The translations under genes and the position numbers were made by a program. From Pseudarthrobacter cellobiosi (lineage in GTDB: Bacteria > Actinomycetota > Actinomycetes > Actinomycetales > Micrococcaceae), in NCBI RefSeq assembly GCF_023913755.1, contig NZ_JAMXBJ010000043.1:1-64000 (forward strand): 64,000 bases of DNA, written 5' to 3'. Below are positions 17,265-25,457 of this stretch, piece after piece (the first letter of the stretch is position 1; every line of letters starts with the position of its first letter). The notes below the pieces were generated by a model that saw only the letters and a program-made list of their open reading frames with translations, was not told where the DNA came from and made no database searches.

Positions 17265-18172
17265 TGGTGTGGGTGGCGGTCCTGCTGGCGGTGCTTGGGG
17301 CATTCTGCCTTGCCCTGGGTGCGCAGAAGCAGGGGAGCGCCGTCAAAGCCGACACCGGCGGGCTGGCGCTGAGTTCAAACGGCTTCCTCCGCCTACTCCG
17401 CAATCCGCGGTGGGTGCTGGGACTTCTCCTGCTGTGCCTCGGGATGGGAATGAACGCGGTGGCCCTGGTCTCCGCGCCGCTGACGGTGGTGCAGCCGATA
17501 GGCGCCATTGCGCTGGTCATTACCACCGTGGTGAACGCCCGCGACCAGGACATCACCATCAACCGGGCCACCATGGTGTCCATCGCGGCCTGCGTGACCG
17601 GTTCCGCACTCTTTGTCCTACTCGCCGTCAACGTGACGCAGGAGAACCACCATGTGAGCCAGGAGGACGAGCTCACCATTGTGCTGCTGCTGGCACTGGC
17701 CGTCGGCGTGTTCGGCACCCTGGCGGTCATGTTCCGGCACCGGATGAGCGCGTTTGTCTACATCCTCGGCGCCGGCGTTCTGTTCGGCTTTGTCGCGGTA
17801 CTGACGCGCATCATCGGCAAGCACCTGCTGGACCCCAACGGGCTGGCGCTGCTCAATGTCCAGTGGTATTCGGTGGTGGCCATCGCGGCGGCCGGCGGCC
17901 TGGGTTCCTGGTTTGTGCAGAGCGCCTACTCGGGCGGCCCGCCGGACCTTGTCATCGCCGGGCTGACAGTCATCGACCCGATCGTGGGCATCGCCATCGG
18001 CATCGTGATCCTGGGCGAGCTCCGCCCGGACGTCCACGCCGTGATGGCGATTGCCATGGCTACGGCTGCTTCGCTTGCTATCGTGGGGGTGATCGCCCTT
18101 TCCCGGCACCATCCCGAGGTCACCAAGCGCAGGAAAGATGCGCGGAAGGCGGCGGGCAGGGCGTCCCACTAG
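17264..18172 (+). CDS. DMT-superfamily transporter, NIPA-like
   Basis: The 302-residue protein has about nine transmembrane helices. The opening segment LLAVLGAFCLALGAQKQGSAV and the PLTVVQPIGAIALVITTVVNAR region resemble bacterial relatives of NIPA magnesium transporters in the drug/metabolite superfamily. Substrate unproven. The C-terminus is a basic cytoplasmic tail (TKRRKDARKAAGR). It is translationally coupled to the phosphatidyltransferase gene, a pairing that suggests an envelope role. Confidence 0.8.
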   Translation: MVWVAVLLAVLGAFCLALGAQKQGSAVKADTGGLALSSNGFLRLLRNPRWVLGLLLLCLGMGMNAVALVSAPLTVVQPIGAIALVITTVVNARDQDITINRATMVSIAACVTGSALFVLLAVNVTQENHHVSQEDELTIVLLLALAVGVFGTLAVMFRHRMSAFVYILGAGVLFGFVAVLTRIIGKHLLDPNGLALLNVQWYSVVAIAAAGGLGSWFVQSAYSGGPPDLVIAGLTVIDPIVGIAIGIVILGELRPDVHAVMAIAMATAASLAIVGVIALSRHHPEVTKRRKDARKAAGRASH

Positions 18173-18298
18173 CTTGTTTACCCAACTCGTGCACTTTCAT
18201 TACCAGCCGATTCCAAAAGGCCCCGTGCTACCGTGCCGGCGGCCAACCGGTGCGGCCAGCGACAGCTGCCCGTGCCGTGACCTTCAGGAGCTCTTCAC

Positions 18299-19495
18299 GT
18301 GACAACGCCCTCTGACCAGCCTCCCCTGACCATCCTGATCGCCGCGGATACGTATCCGCCCCACATCAACGGGGCCGCGCAGTTCAGCTACCGTCTGGCC
18401 AACGGTATGAGCGGACGCGGCCACAACGTGCATGTGCTGGCTTGCCGGGCGGACGACGGCGCGAGCTTCACCGAGTTCCGCTCCGAGGCCACCGTGCATC
18501 GGCTCCGTTCCCACGGGGTCTTCACGCACGAATACTTCCGCATCTGCTTCCCCTGGGAAATCAAGAAGGAGATCGGCCTCCTTTTCGATCGGATCAAGCC
18601 CGATGTTGTGCACATCCAGAGCCACTACATGATCGGCGAGCACGTCCTCTACGAAGCGGCGAAGCGGGGCATCAGGATCGTGGCCACCAACCACTTCATG
18701 CCTGAAAACCTGAACCCGTTCCTGCCGTTCCCGCAGTGGTTCAAGGACATCATCGGCAAGATCTCCTGGAAGGACATGGGCAAGGTCATGGGCCAGGCCG
18801 ACGTCGTCACCACGCCCACACCATTGGCGGCCAAGGCCATGCACCAGCACGCTTTCCTGCACAAGGTGCTCCCACTCTCCAACGGCATTGACTCCGCAGC
18901 CTATGAGCTGCAGCCCGGCGAAGTGATCGAACCGCACGCCCATCCAACAGTGGTGTTTGTGGGGCGCCTGGCCGAGGAAAAGCACGTGGACGTGCTCATC
19001 AATGCCGTGTCCAAGACCCCCGCGGAGCTCAACGTCCACCTGGAAATTGTGGGCGGCGGCGAAGTCCGCGCCGCTCTTGAAGCGCAGGCGGAACGGCTCG
19101 GACTGGGGGAGCGGGTGAAATTCCTGGGACTGGCCAGCGATGAGGACCTCCGGGAGGCCTACATCAAGGCGGACCTGTTCTGCATGCCGGGGACCGCGGA
19201 GCTTCAGTCACTGGTGACCCTTGAGGCCATGTCTGCCTCCACGCCCGTCCTGTTGGCGGATGCCATGGCACTGCCGCACCTGGTGCGCGACGGCGAGAAC
19301 GGCTACCTGTTCACACCCAACGACAGCGACGACCTCGCAGCCAAGATCACGCGGATCCTGCAGCTGCCAGCCGAGGAACGGGCGGCAATGGGTCAGGCCA
19401 GCCGGCGGATGGTGGAGCCGCACAGCATCGAGGGGACGCTGCAGACCTTCGAGGACCTCTACCGGGGTGCGAGCTACGACGACAAGGCGGTCTGA
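18299..19495 (+). CDS. Glycosyltransferase, GT4 family
   Basis: This 398-residue GT-B glycosyltransferase shows the N-terminal acceptor lobe with IAADTYPPHINGAAQ (about 14-28) and VVHIQSHYMIGE. The C-terminal nucleotide-sugar lobe contains FVGRLAEEKHVDVLI and the E-x7-E region PGTAELQSLVTLEAMS (about 300-315). The layout suits transfer to a lipid or polysaccharide acceptor, but donor and acceptor are not readable. The GTG start at 18299 has AGGAG upstream. A GC-rich hairpin follows the stop. Confidence 0.88.
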   Translation: MTTPSDQPPLTILIAADTYPPHINGAAQFSYRLANGMSGRGHNVHVLACRADDGASFTEFRSEATVHRLRSHGVFTHEYFRICFPWEIKKEIGLLFDRIKPDVVHIQSHYMIGEHVLYEAAKRGIRIVATNHFMPENLNPFLPFPQWFKDIIGKISWKDMGKVMGQADVVTTPTPLAAKAMHQHAFLHKVLPLSNGIDSAAYELQPGEVIEPHAHPTVVFVGRLAEEKHVDVLINAVSKTPAELNVHLEIVGGGEVRAALEAQAERLGLGERVKFLGLASDEDLREAYIKADLFCMPGTAELQSLVTLEAMSASTPVLLADAMALPHLVRDGENGYLFTPNDSDDLAAKITRILQLPAEERAAMGQASRRMVEPHSIEGTLQTFEDLYRGASYDDKAV

Positions 19496-19510
19496 CAGCG
19501 GTCTTGCAGT

Positions 19511-19535
19511 GGCCCGCCCCAGTCTGGGGCGGGCC
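19511..19535 (+). terminator. GC-rich hairpin after the GT4 gene
   Basis: An 11-bp perfect stem (19511-19521 with 19525-19535) with loop GTC lies 16 nt after the stop. Only TT follows, so it is a stable 3'-end hairpin rather than a canonical U-tract terminator. Confidence 0.6.
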
Positions 19536-19573
19536 TTGGCATCCTGACTGCGTGGTCCTGATGCCCGCCAGTG

Positions 19574-19584
19574 TTTGCTAGAGT
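19574..19584 (+). promoter_or_regulatory. Extended -10 promoter of the CAT tRNA
   Basis: TTTGCTAGAGT holds TGC followed by TAGAGT and matches the TTTGCTA motif before both tRNA-Asn genes. It lies 53 nt before the mature tRNA, implying a 5' leader of about 45 nt. Confidence 0.5.
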
Positions 19585-19637
19585 GTTTTTGCCCTGCTGA
19601 AGCCGAAGTCCTCCGCGGACCACGCCGGCAAGGGCAG

Positions 19638-19711
19638 GGGGCTATAGCTCAGCTGGTTAGAGCGCGGGACTCATAATCCTAAGGTCCTCGGTTCAAGTCC
19701 GAGTAGCCCTA
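19638..19711 (+). tRNA. tRNA with CAT anticodon (elongator Met or Ile2)
   Basis: A 74-nt cloverleaf: acceptor GGGGCTA/TAGCCCT with a terminal G-U pair, and discriminator A. The D-arm is GCTCAGCTGGTTAGAGC. The anticodon arm is GGGAC..CAT..ATCC with anticodon CAT at 19672-19674. The T-arm is CCTCGGTTCAAGTCCGAG. CCA is not encoded. CAT is shared by elongator Met, initiator Met and lysidine-modified Ile2 tRNAs. The first acceptor pair is not the unpaired type of an initiator, so Met-elongator or Ile2 remain. Confidence 0.93.
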
Positions 19712-19748
19712 CCCAAGCACGACACCGCAGGAACCAAACCATCGTGGA

Positions 19749-19792
19749 ACCGCGGCTGACGAGAGATCGTCGGCCGCGGTTTCTTTCGTTTT
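19749..19792 (+). terminator. Terminator after the CAT tRNA
   Basis: A 14-bp stem (19749-19762 with 19767-19780, one internal mismatch) with loop GAGA is followed by TTCTTTCGTTTT. Confidence 0.9.
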
Positions 19793-19809
19793 CCCGCAAT
19801 CTGCGGTAT

Positions 19810-19825
19810 GTTACTGACCAGTAAC
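19810..19825. promoter_or_regulatory. Palindromic operator candidate before the acyl-CoA dehydrogenase
   Basis: GTTACTGACCAGTAAC has 7-bp arms (GTTACTG/CAGTAAC) around a 2-bp centre. It lies 76 nt before the start codon. Size and symmetry are typical of TetR-family operators in fatty-acid and amino-acid catabolism. No regulator gene is adjacent, so the repressor must lie elsewhere. Confidence 0.7.
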
Positions 19826-19901
19826 TTACCGCTGCCGCTGAGTCCCGGCCTGTCCTGCCATGGCTGGCCTGTCCGCGCTGCTGATCTTTGCGAGGGAACC
19901 A

Positions 19902-21092
19902 ATGTCCAAAGCCTCTGTTGACATCAACAACCTTCCGTACGCCGACGGCGACTTCTTCGCCTTCGAGCAGCTTCTCACCGCCAAGGAGCAGGACCGGCTC
20001 GCCGAGATCCGGGGTTTCCTCGCCCGCGAAGTCCGGCCGATTGCCGTGGACTGCTGGAACCGCGGCGAGTTCCCCATGGAGCTCATTCCCAAGCTGGCCG
20101 AAATCGACCTGGTGAGCCCCGTGCGGCGCCAGGGCTACTCCAACCTGTTCGCCGGCCTGGTCCACGCCGAGGCAACGCGCGCCGATACCTCCATCGCTAC
20201 CTTCATGGGTGTGCACGACGGACTGTTCACCGGCTCCATCGAGGCCCTTGCCTCCCAAGAACAGCAGGACGCCTGGCTCCCGGATATTTATTCGCTGAAG
20301 AAGATCGGCGCGTTCGGTCTTACGGAGCCGCTGGGAGGTTCCGACGTAGCCGGCGGCACGCGCACCACGGCACAGCGCGACGGCGACACCTGGATCCTCA
20401 ATGGCGCCAAGCGCTGGATCGGCAACGCTACATTCTCGGATTGGGTGGTCATCTACGCCCGCGACCTCGCCGACAACCAGGTCAAGGGTTTCCTTGTGGA
20501 TACGGCGCTGCCCGGCTTCATCGCCACCAAGATTGAAAACAAGATCTCCCTCCGGACAGTCCAGAACGCAGACATCGTCCTGGAGGACGTGGTGGTTCCG
20601 GACTTCTTCAAGCTGGCGGGCGCCAACAGCTTCCGCGACACCAACAAGGTCCTGAAAGTCACGCGGCTGTCCGTCGGCTGGCAGGCAGTCGGCCAGCAAT
20701 TGGCCGCCTTCGACGTGGCCCGCCGCTACGCTGTGGAACGCCACCAGTTCGGCCGCCCGCTGGCATCATTCCAGCTCGTCCAAAGCCAGCTGGTGCAGAT
20801 CCTCGGGAACGCCGTCAGCTCCATGGGCATGATGGTCCGGCTTTCCCAGCTGGAGGATGCCGGCCAGGCCAAGGATGAACAGTCCGCCCTTGCCAAGGCA
20901 TTTACCACCGCACGGATGCGCGAGAGCGTCGCGATCGGCCGCAGCCTCCTGGGCGGCAACGGCATCGTGACCGACTTCGAGATGGCCAAGATCTTCGCTG
21001 ACGCGGAAGCCATCTACTCGTATGAGGGAACCCACGAGATCAACACCCTCGTGACCGGCCGCGCCATCACCGGGATCTCGGCGATCGTCTAG
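19902..21092 (+). CDS. Acyl-CoA dehydrogenase, glutaryl-CoA-dehydrogenase-like
   Basis: This 396-residue FAD enzyme oxidises acyl-CoA at the alpha-beta bond. Segments seen are AFGLTEPLGGSDVAGG, the FAD-binding NGAKRWIGNATFSD, RHQFGRPLASFQLVQ, and the C-terminal YSYEGTHEINTLVTGRAI with the catalytic Glu. The WIGNA and DNQVKGFLV segments are closest in feel to glutaryl-CoA dehydrogenases, so lysine or tryptophan degradation is possible. ATG 19902 has GAGGGAA upstream. It is monocistronic behind a palindromic operator and followed by a 7-bp tandem repeat. Confidence 0.85.
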   Translation: MSKASVDINNLPYADGDFFAFEQLLTAKEQDRLAEIRGFLAREVRPIAVDCWNRGEFPMELIPKLAEIDLVSPVRRQGYSNLFAGLVHAEATRADTSIATFMGVHDGLFTGSIEALASQEQQDAWLPDIYSLKKIGAFGLTEPLGGSDVAGGTRTTAQRDGDTWILNGAKRWIGNATFSDWVVIYARDLADNQVKGFLVDTALPGFIATKIENKISLRTVQNADIVLEDVVVPDFFKLAGANSFRDTNKVLKVTRLSVGWQAVGQQLAAFDVARRYAVERHQFGRPLASFQLVQSQLVQILGNAVSSMGMMVRLSQLEDAGQAKDEQSALAKAFTTARMRESVAIGRSLLGGNGIVTDFEMAKIFADAEAIYSYEGTHEINTLVTGRAITGISAIV

Positions 21093-21093
21093 A

Positions 21094-21128
21094 GCCGTCA
21101 GCCGTCAGCCGTCAGCCGTCAGCCGTCA
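21094..21128. repeat. 7-bp tandem repeat GCCGTCA, five copies
   Basis: Five perfect head-to-tail copies of GCCGTCA begin directly after the acyl-CoA dehydrogenase stop codon and end 11 bp before the stop of the converging M23 peptidase gene. It is a likely slippage-variable locus. Confidence 0.97.
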
Positions 21129-21139
21129 GCGCTCGGCGG

Positions 21140-21637
21140 TCAGCCAGTGTCCAGCCCCAGGGGCAGCAGAATGGACGGGCGGAGGTCGGTGACGAATTCC
21201 AGCGGATTGACGTAGGCGTCCCCCTGCCTCACGCCCCAATGGACGCAGGCAAGAGCGCTGCAGTGCCCGGGTTGCAGCGTTCCGATGATCTCGCCCTTCG
21301 CCACCGCGGCCCCGGCCGTGAGCGAGCTTTCGACTGGCTCAAAACTGCTGCGGAGACCGCCCCCGTGATCGATGGTAATCACGGGGCGGTCCACCACTAC
21401 TCCCACGAAACTGACGGTGCCGGACTCTGGCGAGGTGACCGGGACGCCGTCGTGCGTTGCCTCAAGGTCCACGCCGCGGTGCCCGCTCATCCACGGCTTG
21501 TCCGGCGGGTCAAAGGCGCGCAGCACAGCGGGCCTGGGGGAGAGCGGCCACTCCCAGGAAGCGCGCGGCGCTGTATCCGCTGGAGCCGCCGCGGCCGGCA
21601 GTAAGAGCACTGCCGCGAGGGCAACTATTGCTTTCAT
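21140..21637 (-). CDS. M23-family (LytM-like) peptidase domain protein, secreted
   Basis: The 165-residue exported protein starts with a signal peptide (MKAIVALAAVLLLPAAAAPA), followed by one LytM/M23 domain. The first zinc ligands are present in HRGVD (His53, Asp57). The usual second motif HxH is instead C131-V-H133, so one catalytic His is replaced by Cys. Activity on peptidoglycan cross-links is therefore uncertain. The ATG at 21637 is chosen because the signal peptide starts there, although the frame is open to 21793. An M23 gene divergent from rpsB is a common actinobacterial arrangement. Confidence 0.85.
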   Translation of the reverse strand: MKAIVALAAVLLLPAAAAPADTAPRASWEWPLSPRPAVLRAFDPPDKPWMSGHRGVDLEATHDGVPVTSPESGTVSFVGVVVDRPVITIDHGGGLRSSFEPVESSLTAGAAVAKGEIIGTLQPGHCSALACVHWGVRQGDAYVNPLEFVTDLRPSILLPLGLDTG

Positions 21638-22040
21638 AAACCCAGCTTTGCGTGCCGGATCCCTCAGCGGGAGTGCGCACTTTGGCCATGTGGAAAACGC
21701 CCGTCGAAGGCCCTCGGGTTGTCCTTCGGCTATTGGCTCCTGTTGTACACTTGATGGAGCAGTTTGCTGTGCCCTCAACGCTTGCGTCGGCACGCCTCAT
21801 TCAGGAATGCGGGGGAGCAGCAACTGACTACGCGTATCCAGCCCTCCAAATCTGAAGCCCCGGCTTTATATGAGGAGGATTGTGTCTCTTGCGGTCAGGG
21901 CCTCGCGGTCCTGATGAGAGTCGCAATGGATGCCAGGAGCACGGCCCGCCTTGGGCCACGCTAAATAACCGTCAACTATTGGCAGGGTAAGAGAGCCTGA
22001 AAGGCTCTCTCATGAATGACCTGCCGGAAGGAGCGCCGGC
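21638..22040 (+). promoter_or_regulatory. Divergent M23/rpsB control region and rpsB leader
   Basis: This 403-bp stretch has no gene. The right part is the rpsB leader. A perfect 9-bp hairpin (AGAGAGCCT at 21990-21998 with AGGCTCTCT at 22002-22010, loop GAA) is enclosed by GGCAGG (21981-21986) pairing with CCTGCC (22020-22025). The ribosome-binding site GGAAGGAG lies just after. No convincing -35/-10 pair could be placed. The structure could be an autoregulatory ribosomal-protein leader. Confidence 0.55.
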
Positions 22041-22943
22041 ATGCCCGTCGTAACTATGCGCCAGCTGCTTGACAGCGGCGTCCACTTTGGACACCAGACC
22101 CGCCGTTGGAACCCGAAGATGAAGCGATTCATCTTCACGGAGCGCAACGGCATCTACATCATTGACCTTCAGCAGTCGCTGTCCTACATCGACCGTGCTT
22201 ACGAGTTCGTAAAGGCCACCGTTGCACACGGCGGCACCGTACTCTTCGTCGGCACCAAGAAGCAGGCCCAGGAATCCATCGCTGAGCAGGCTACCCGTGT
22301 TGGACAGCCTTACGTGAACCAGCGCTGGCTCGGCGGTATGCTGACCAACTTCCAGACCGTTTCCAAGCGCATCCAGCGCATGAAGGAACTGGAAGAGATC
22401 GACTTCGACGACGTCGCCGGTTCCGCGTACACCAAGAAGGAACTGCTGCTCCTTCGCCGTGAACTCACCAAGCTGGAAACCAACCTCGGCGGTATCCGCA
22501 ACCTGACCAAGGCACCTTCCGTGCTCTGGATCGTGGACACCAAGAAGGAACACCTGGCCGTTGACGAAGCCAAGAAGCTGAACATCCCGGTTGTGGCCAT
22601 CTTGGACACCAACTGCGATCCTGACGAAGTCGACTTCCCCATCCCGGGCAACGACGACGCCATCCGCTCGGTGAACCTGCTGACCCGCGTTGTCGCCGAC
22701 GCCGTTGCTGAGGGCCTCATCGCCCGCCACAACCGCGCCACGGGCACCACGGAAGCTCCGGAAGAGCCGCTGGCTGAGTGGGAGCGCGAACTCCTCGAAG
22801 GCAGCAAGACTGAAGAAGCACCTACCGCTGAGGCTGCTCCGGCTGCTGAAGAAGCTGCCGCTCCGGCAGCCGAAGAAGCTGCTCCGGTTGCCGAGGAAGC
22901 TCCGGCTGCTGCCGAGGCTCCCGCCGCCGACGCTGACAAGTAA
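22041..22943 (+). CDS. rpsB: 30S ribosomal protein S2
   Basis: S2 binds 16S rRNA late in small-subunit assembly and helps recruit S1. The opening [22 protein letters not shown] and [12 protein letters not shown] and GGMLTNFQT segments are diagnostic. The globular domain covers about 1-235. It is followed by an unusual Ala/Glu/Pro-rich tail (about 258-300) built from repeats of the AAPAAEE kind, which brings the length to 300, longer than the roughly 240 of E. coli. tsf follows after 129 bp containing two hairpins. Confidence 0.98.
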   Translation: MPVVTMRQLLDSGVHFGHQTRRWNPKMKRFIFTERNGIYIIDLQQSLSYIDRAYEFVKATVAHGGTVLFVGTKKQAQESIAEQATRVGQPYVNQRWLGGMLTNFQTVSKRIQRMKELEEIDFDDVAGSAYTKKELLLLRRELTKLETNLGGIRNLTKAPSVLWIVDTKKEHLAVDEAKKLNIPVVAILDTNCDPDEVDFPIPGNDDAIRSVNLLTRVVADAVAEGLIARHNRATGTTEAPEEPLAEWERELLEGSKTEEAPTAEAAPAAEEAAAPAAEEAAPVAEEAPAAAEAPAADADK

Positions 22944-22963
22944 CACTAGTAAATCCGGATTCT

Positions 22964-23031
22964 CCGGCGCTGCCTGCAGCGCCGGCGCACCTGACAGGAT
23001 GGCGGCTCACCCGGTGAGCCGCTGTCCTGTC
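22964..23031 (+). terminator. Two hairpins between rpsB and tsf
   Basis: The first stem is CCGGCGCTG (22964-22972) with CAGCGCCGG (22977-22985). The second is a 19-bp stem, 22993-23011 with 23013-23031, with two adjacent mismatches. Neither has a T tract, so they may be processing or partial-termination sites that set different rpsB and tsf levels. Confidence 0.6.
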
Positions 23032-23072
23032 GGTCCGTACACCACATACATTTTCTAGACAGAGGGGTTCAC

Positions 23073-23909
23073 ATGGCGAACTACACTGCCGCTGATATCA
23101 AGGCTCTGCGCGAGCGCACCGGCGCCGGCATGATGGATGTCAAGAAGGCTCTTGACGAAGCCAACGGTGACGCCGAAAAGGCCATCGAGATCATCCGCAT
23201 CAAGGGCCTCAAGGGCGCTACCAAGCGCGAAGGCCGCTCCACCGCTGAAGGCCTGGTGGCCGCAAAGGTCAGCAACGGCGTCGGCGTGATGATCGAGGTC
23301 AACTGCGAGACCGACTTTGTTGCCAAGGCTGACAAGTTCATCCAGCTGGCCGACAAGGTCCTGGCCGTGGCTGTGGAGTCCGGCGCTGCCGACCTCGACA
23401 CCCTCCTGGCCATCGAAGTTGACGGCAAGCCGCTGTCCGAGGTTGTCGTCGAAGAGGGCGCAATCCTTGGCGAAAAGGTAGTTGTCCGCAAGCTGTCCCG
23501 CATTGAGGGCGGCACTGTTGACGCTTACCTGCACAAGACGTCCAAGGATCTCCCGGCCCAGGTCGGCGTCCTGTTCGCTGTTGACGGTGAAGGCGAAGCC
23601 GCTGCCACCGCCGCACACGACGTTGCAGTGCACATCGCAGCGATGTCCCCGAACTACCTGACCCGCGAAGACGTTCCGTCCGACCTGGTCGAGTCCGAGC
23701 GTCGCATTGCCGAAGAGACCGCCAAGGCTGAAGGCAAGCCCGAGGCTGCAATGTCCAAGATTGTGGAAGGCCGCGTTACAGGCTTCTACAAGGGTGAGGT
23801 CTTGGTTGACCAGGCTTTCGCCAAGGACGCCAAGAAGTCTGTGGCGCAGGTCCTCGAAGAGGCCGGCGTCAAGGGCACGTCCTTCGCACGTTTCCGCGTC
23901 GGCTCCTAG
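23073..23909 (+). CDS. tsf: Elongation factor Ts
   Basis: The 278-residue guanine-nucleotide exchange factor for EF-Tu. The N-terminal domain MANYTAADIKALRERTGAGMMDVKKALDEANGD (in parts IKALRERTGAGMMD and KKALDEANGD) and the core CETDFVAK and HIAAMSP are standard. Length is normal. The ATG has AGAGGGG upstream. A UUCG-capped terminator follows immediately. Confidence 0.98.
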   Translation: MANYTAADIKALRERTGAGMMDVKKALDEANGDAEKAIEIIRIKGLKGATKREGRSTAEGLVAAKVSNGVGVMIEVNCETDFVAKADKFIQLADKVLAVAVESGAADLDTLLAIEVDGKPLSEVVVEEGAILGEKVVVRKLSRIEGGTVDAYLHKTSKDLPAQVGVLFAVDGEGEAAATAAHDVAVHIAAMSPNYLTREDVPSDLVESERRIAEETAKAEGKPEAAMSKIVEGRVTGFYKGEVLVDQAFAKDAKKSVAQVLEEAGVKGTSFARFRVGS

Positions 23910-23917
23910 TCGAATCC

Positions 23918-23954
23918 GCAAAGGGGTGGCCACTTCGGTGGCCGCCCCTTTTGC
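23918..23954 (+). terminator. Terminator after tsf
   Basis: A 16-bp stem (23918-23933 with 23938-23954) with a TTCG tetraloop, one mismatch and a CCCCTTTT descending arm. It starts 9 nt after the tsf stop and separates tsf from pyrH-frr-cdsA. Confidence 0.88.
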
Positions 23955-24036
23955 ATGCACCGGCTAAACGTCCGATGAGACCTTTGGCCACCCCGCACGA
24001 TAACCTTTTTCAGAGTTCACCAACGGGAAGGCACCC

Positions 24037-24774
24037 ATGGAAGCCGTCAATTCTTCAAGCCAGCCAGAGAAAAGCAGGCGCCGCGTCCTCCTGAAGTTGT
24101 CGGGCGAGGTCTTCGGCGGCGGCAAGCTGGGCGTTGATCCCGACACCGTGCGCGGCGTCGCCAAGCAGATCGCCGCAGCGGTCCCCGAAGTGGAAGTTGC
24201 CATCGTCGTCGGCGGCGGTAACTTTTTCCGCGGCGCGGAACTGTCCCAGAGCGGCATGGACCGCTCGCGCGCCGACTACATGGGCATGCTCGGCACCGTC
24301 ATGAACTGCCTGGCACTGCAGGACTTCCTGGAGCAGGCCGGCGTTGAAACCCGCGTCCAGAGCGCCATCACCATGGGGCAGGTGGCCGAGGCGTACATTC
24401 CCCGCCGGGCCATCCGCCACATGGAAAAGGGCCGTGTGGTCATCTTCGGAGCCGGAGCCGGCCTGCCGTACTTCTCCACGGACACAGTGGCCGCCCAGCG
24501 CGCTCTGGAGGTCCACGCGGACGTCGTCCTGATGGCCAAGAGCGGCGTGGACGCCGTCTACACCGCGGATCCCAAGAAGGACCCCACTGCCGAGAAGCTG
24601 GACACCCTGAGCTACGACGACGCCCTGCGCCGCGACATCAGGGTCATGGACCAAACCGCAATGACCATGTGCAAGGACAACAACCTGTCCATGGTGGTTT
24701 TCGGGATGGAAGGCGAAGGGAACGTCACCCGCGCCATCCTGGGCGAAAAGCTCGGTACCCTGGTGACCCCGTAG
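24037..24774 (+). CDS. pyrH: UMP kinase
   Basis: The 245-residue bacterial UMP kinase of the amino-acid-kinase fold phosphorylates UMP to UDP with ATP. It shows [11 protein letters not shown] near the N-terminus, the glycine-rich [10 protein letters not shown], and the late [15 protein letters not shown] and [12 protein letters not shown]. It has a short N-terminal extension (about 14 polar residues). GGAAGG precedes the ATG. It stands in the conserved rpsB-tsf-pyrH-frr order. Confidence 0.97.
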   Translation: MEAVNSSSQPEKSRRRVLLKLSGEVFGGGKLGVDPDTVRGVAKQIAAAVPEVEVAIVVGGGNFFRGAELSQSGMDRSRADYMGMLGTVMNCLALQDFLEQAGVETRVQSAITMGQVAEAYIPRRAIRHMEKGRVVIFGAGAGLPYFSTDTVAAQRALEVHADVVLMAKSGVDAVYTADPKKDPTAEKLDTLSYDDALRRDIRVMDQTAMTMCKDNNLSMVVFGMEGEGNVTRAILGEKLGTLVTP

Positions 24775-24899
24775 CTGCAGCTAGGATGATCTGAGCACGG
24801 TTCCACGCCCGCAACCGGGCAACAATGGAACCAGGAACACTGAACCAAGATTGTGCAGGGAACCGGTACCCGGACTGCACTGATTTCTGAGGAGAGACC

Positions 24900-25457
24900 G
24901 TGATCGAAGAAACCTTGCTCGAAGCCGAAGAGAAGATGGACAAGGCGGTAGAGGTAGCCAAGGAAGACTTCGCCTCGATCCGCACAGGACGGGCAAACCC
25001 GGGCCTTTACAACAAGGTCCTGGTGGACTACTACGGTTCGCCCACCCCGCTGCAGCAGCTTGCCTCCTTCGCCATTCCGGACGCGCGCACCATCCTCATC
25101 ACGCCGTTCGATAAGACCGCACTGCGCGACATCGAGCGGGCCCTGAGTGATTCCGAGGTGGGCGCCAACCCCTCCAACGACGGCAACGTCATCAGGATCA
25201 CCATCCCGGACCTGACCCAGGAACGCCGCAAGGAATACGTCAAGATCGTCAAGACCAAGGGCGAGGACGCGAAGATCTCCATCCGAAACATCCGGCGAAA
25301 GGCCAAGGAAACGCTGGACAAGCTCGTCAAGGACGGCGAAGCCGGCGAGGACGAAGGCAGCCGCGCCGAAAAGGAACTGGATGGCCTGACCAAATCGCAC
25401 GTGGACGGCATCGACGAGCTGCTCAAGCGCAAGGAAGCAGAGCTGCTCGAAGTCTGA
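24900..25457 (+). CDS. frr: Ribosome recycling factor
   Basis: The 185-residue factor splits post-termination ribosomes together with EF-G. The long helices of domain I and the conserved [21 protein letters not shown] and SIRNIRRKA segments are present. The start is GTG 24900 with GAGGAG upstream. Its stop overlaps the cdsA start by 1 nt (TGATG), giving translational coupling. Confidence 0.98.
   Translation: MIEETLLEAEEKMDKAVEVAKEDFASIRTGRANPGLYNKVLVDYYGSPTPLQQLASFAIPDARTILITPFDKTALRDIERALSDSEVGANPSNDGNVIRITIPDLTQERRKEYVKIVKTKGEDAKISIRNIRRKAKETLDKLVKDGEAGEDEGSRAEKELDGLTKSHVDGIDELLKRKEAELLEV

Noticed and set aside
21094..21128. CRISPR-like array
   Set aside because: The units are 7 bp without spacers; this is a simple tandem repeat. 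The 17-bp array at 1-102 also has no spacers.
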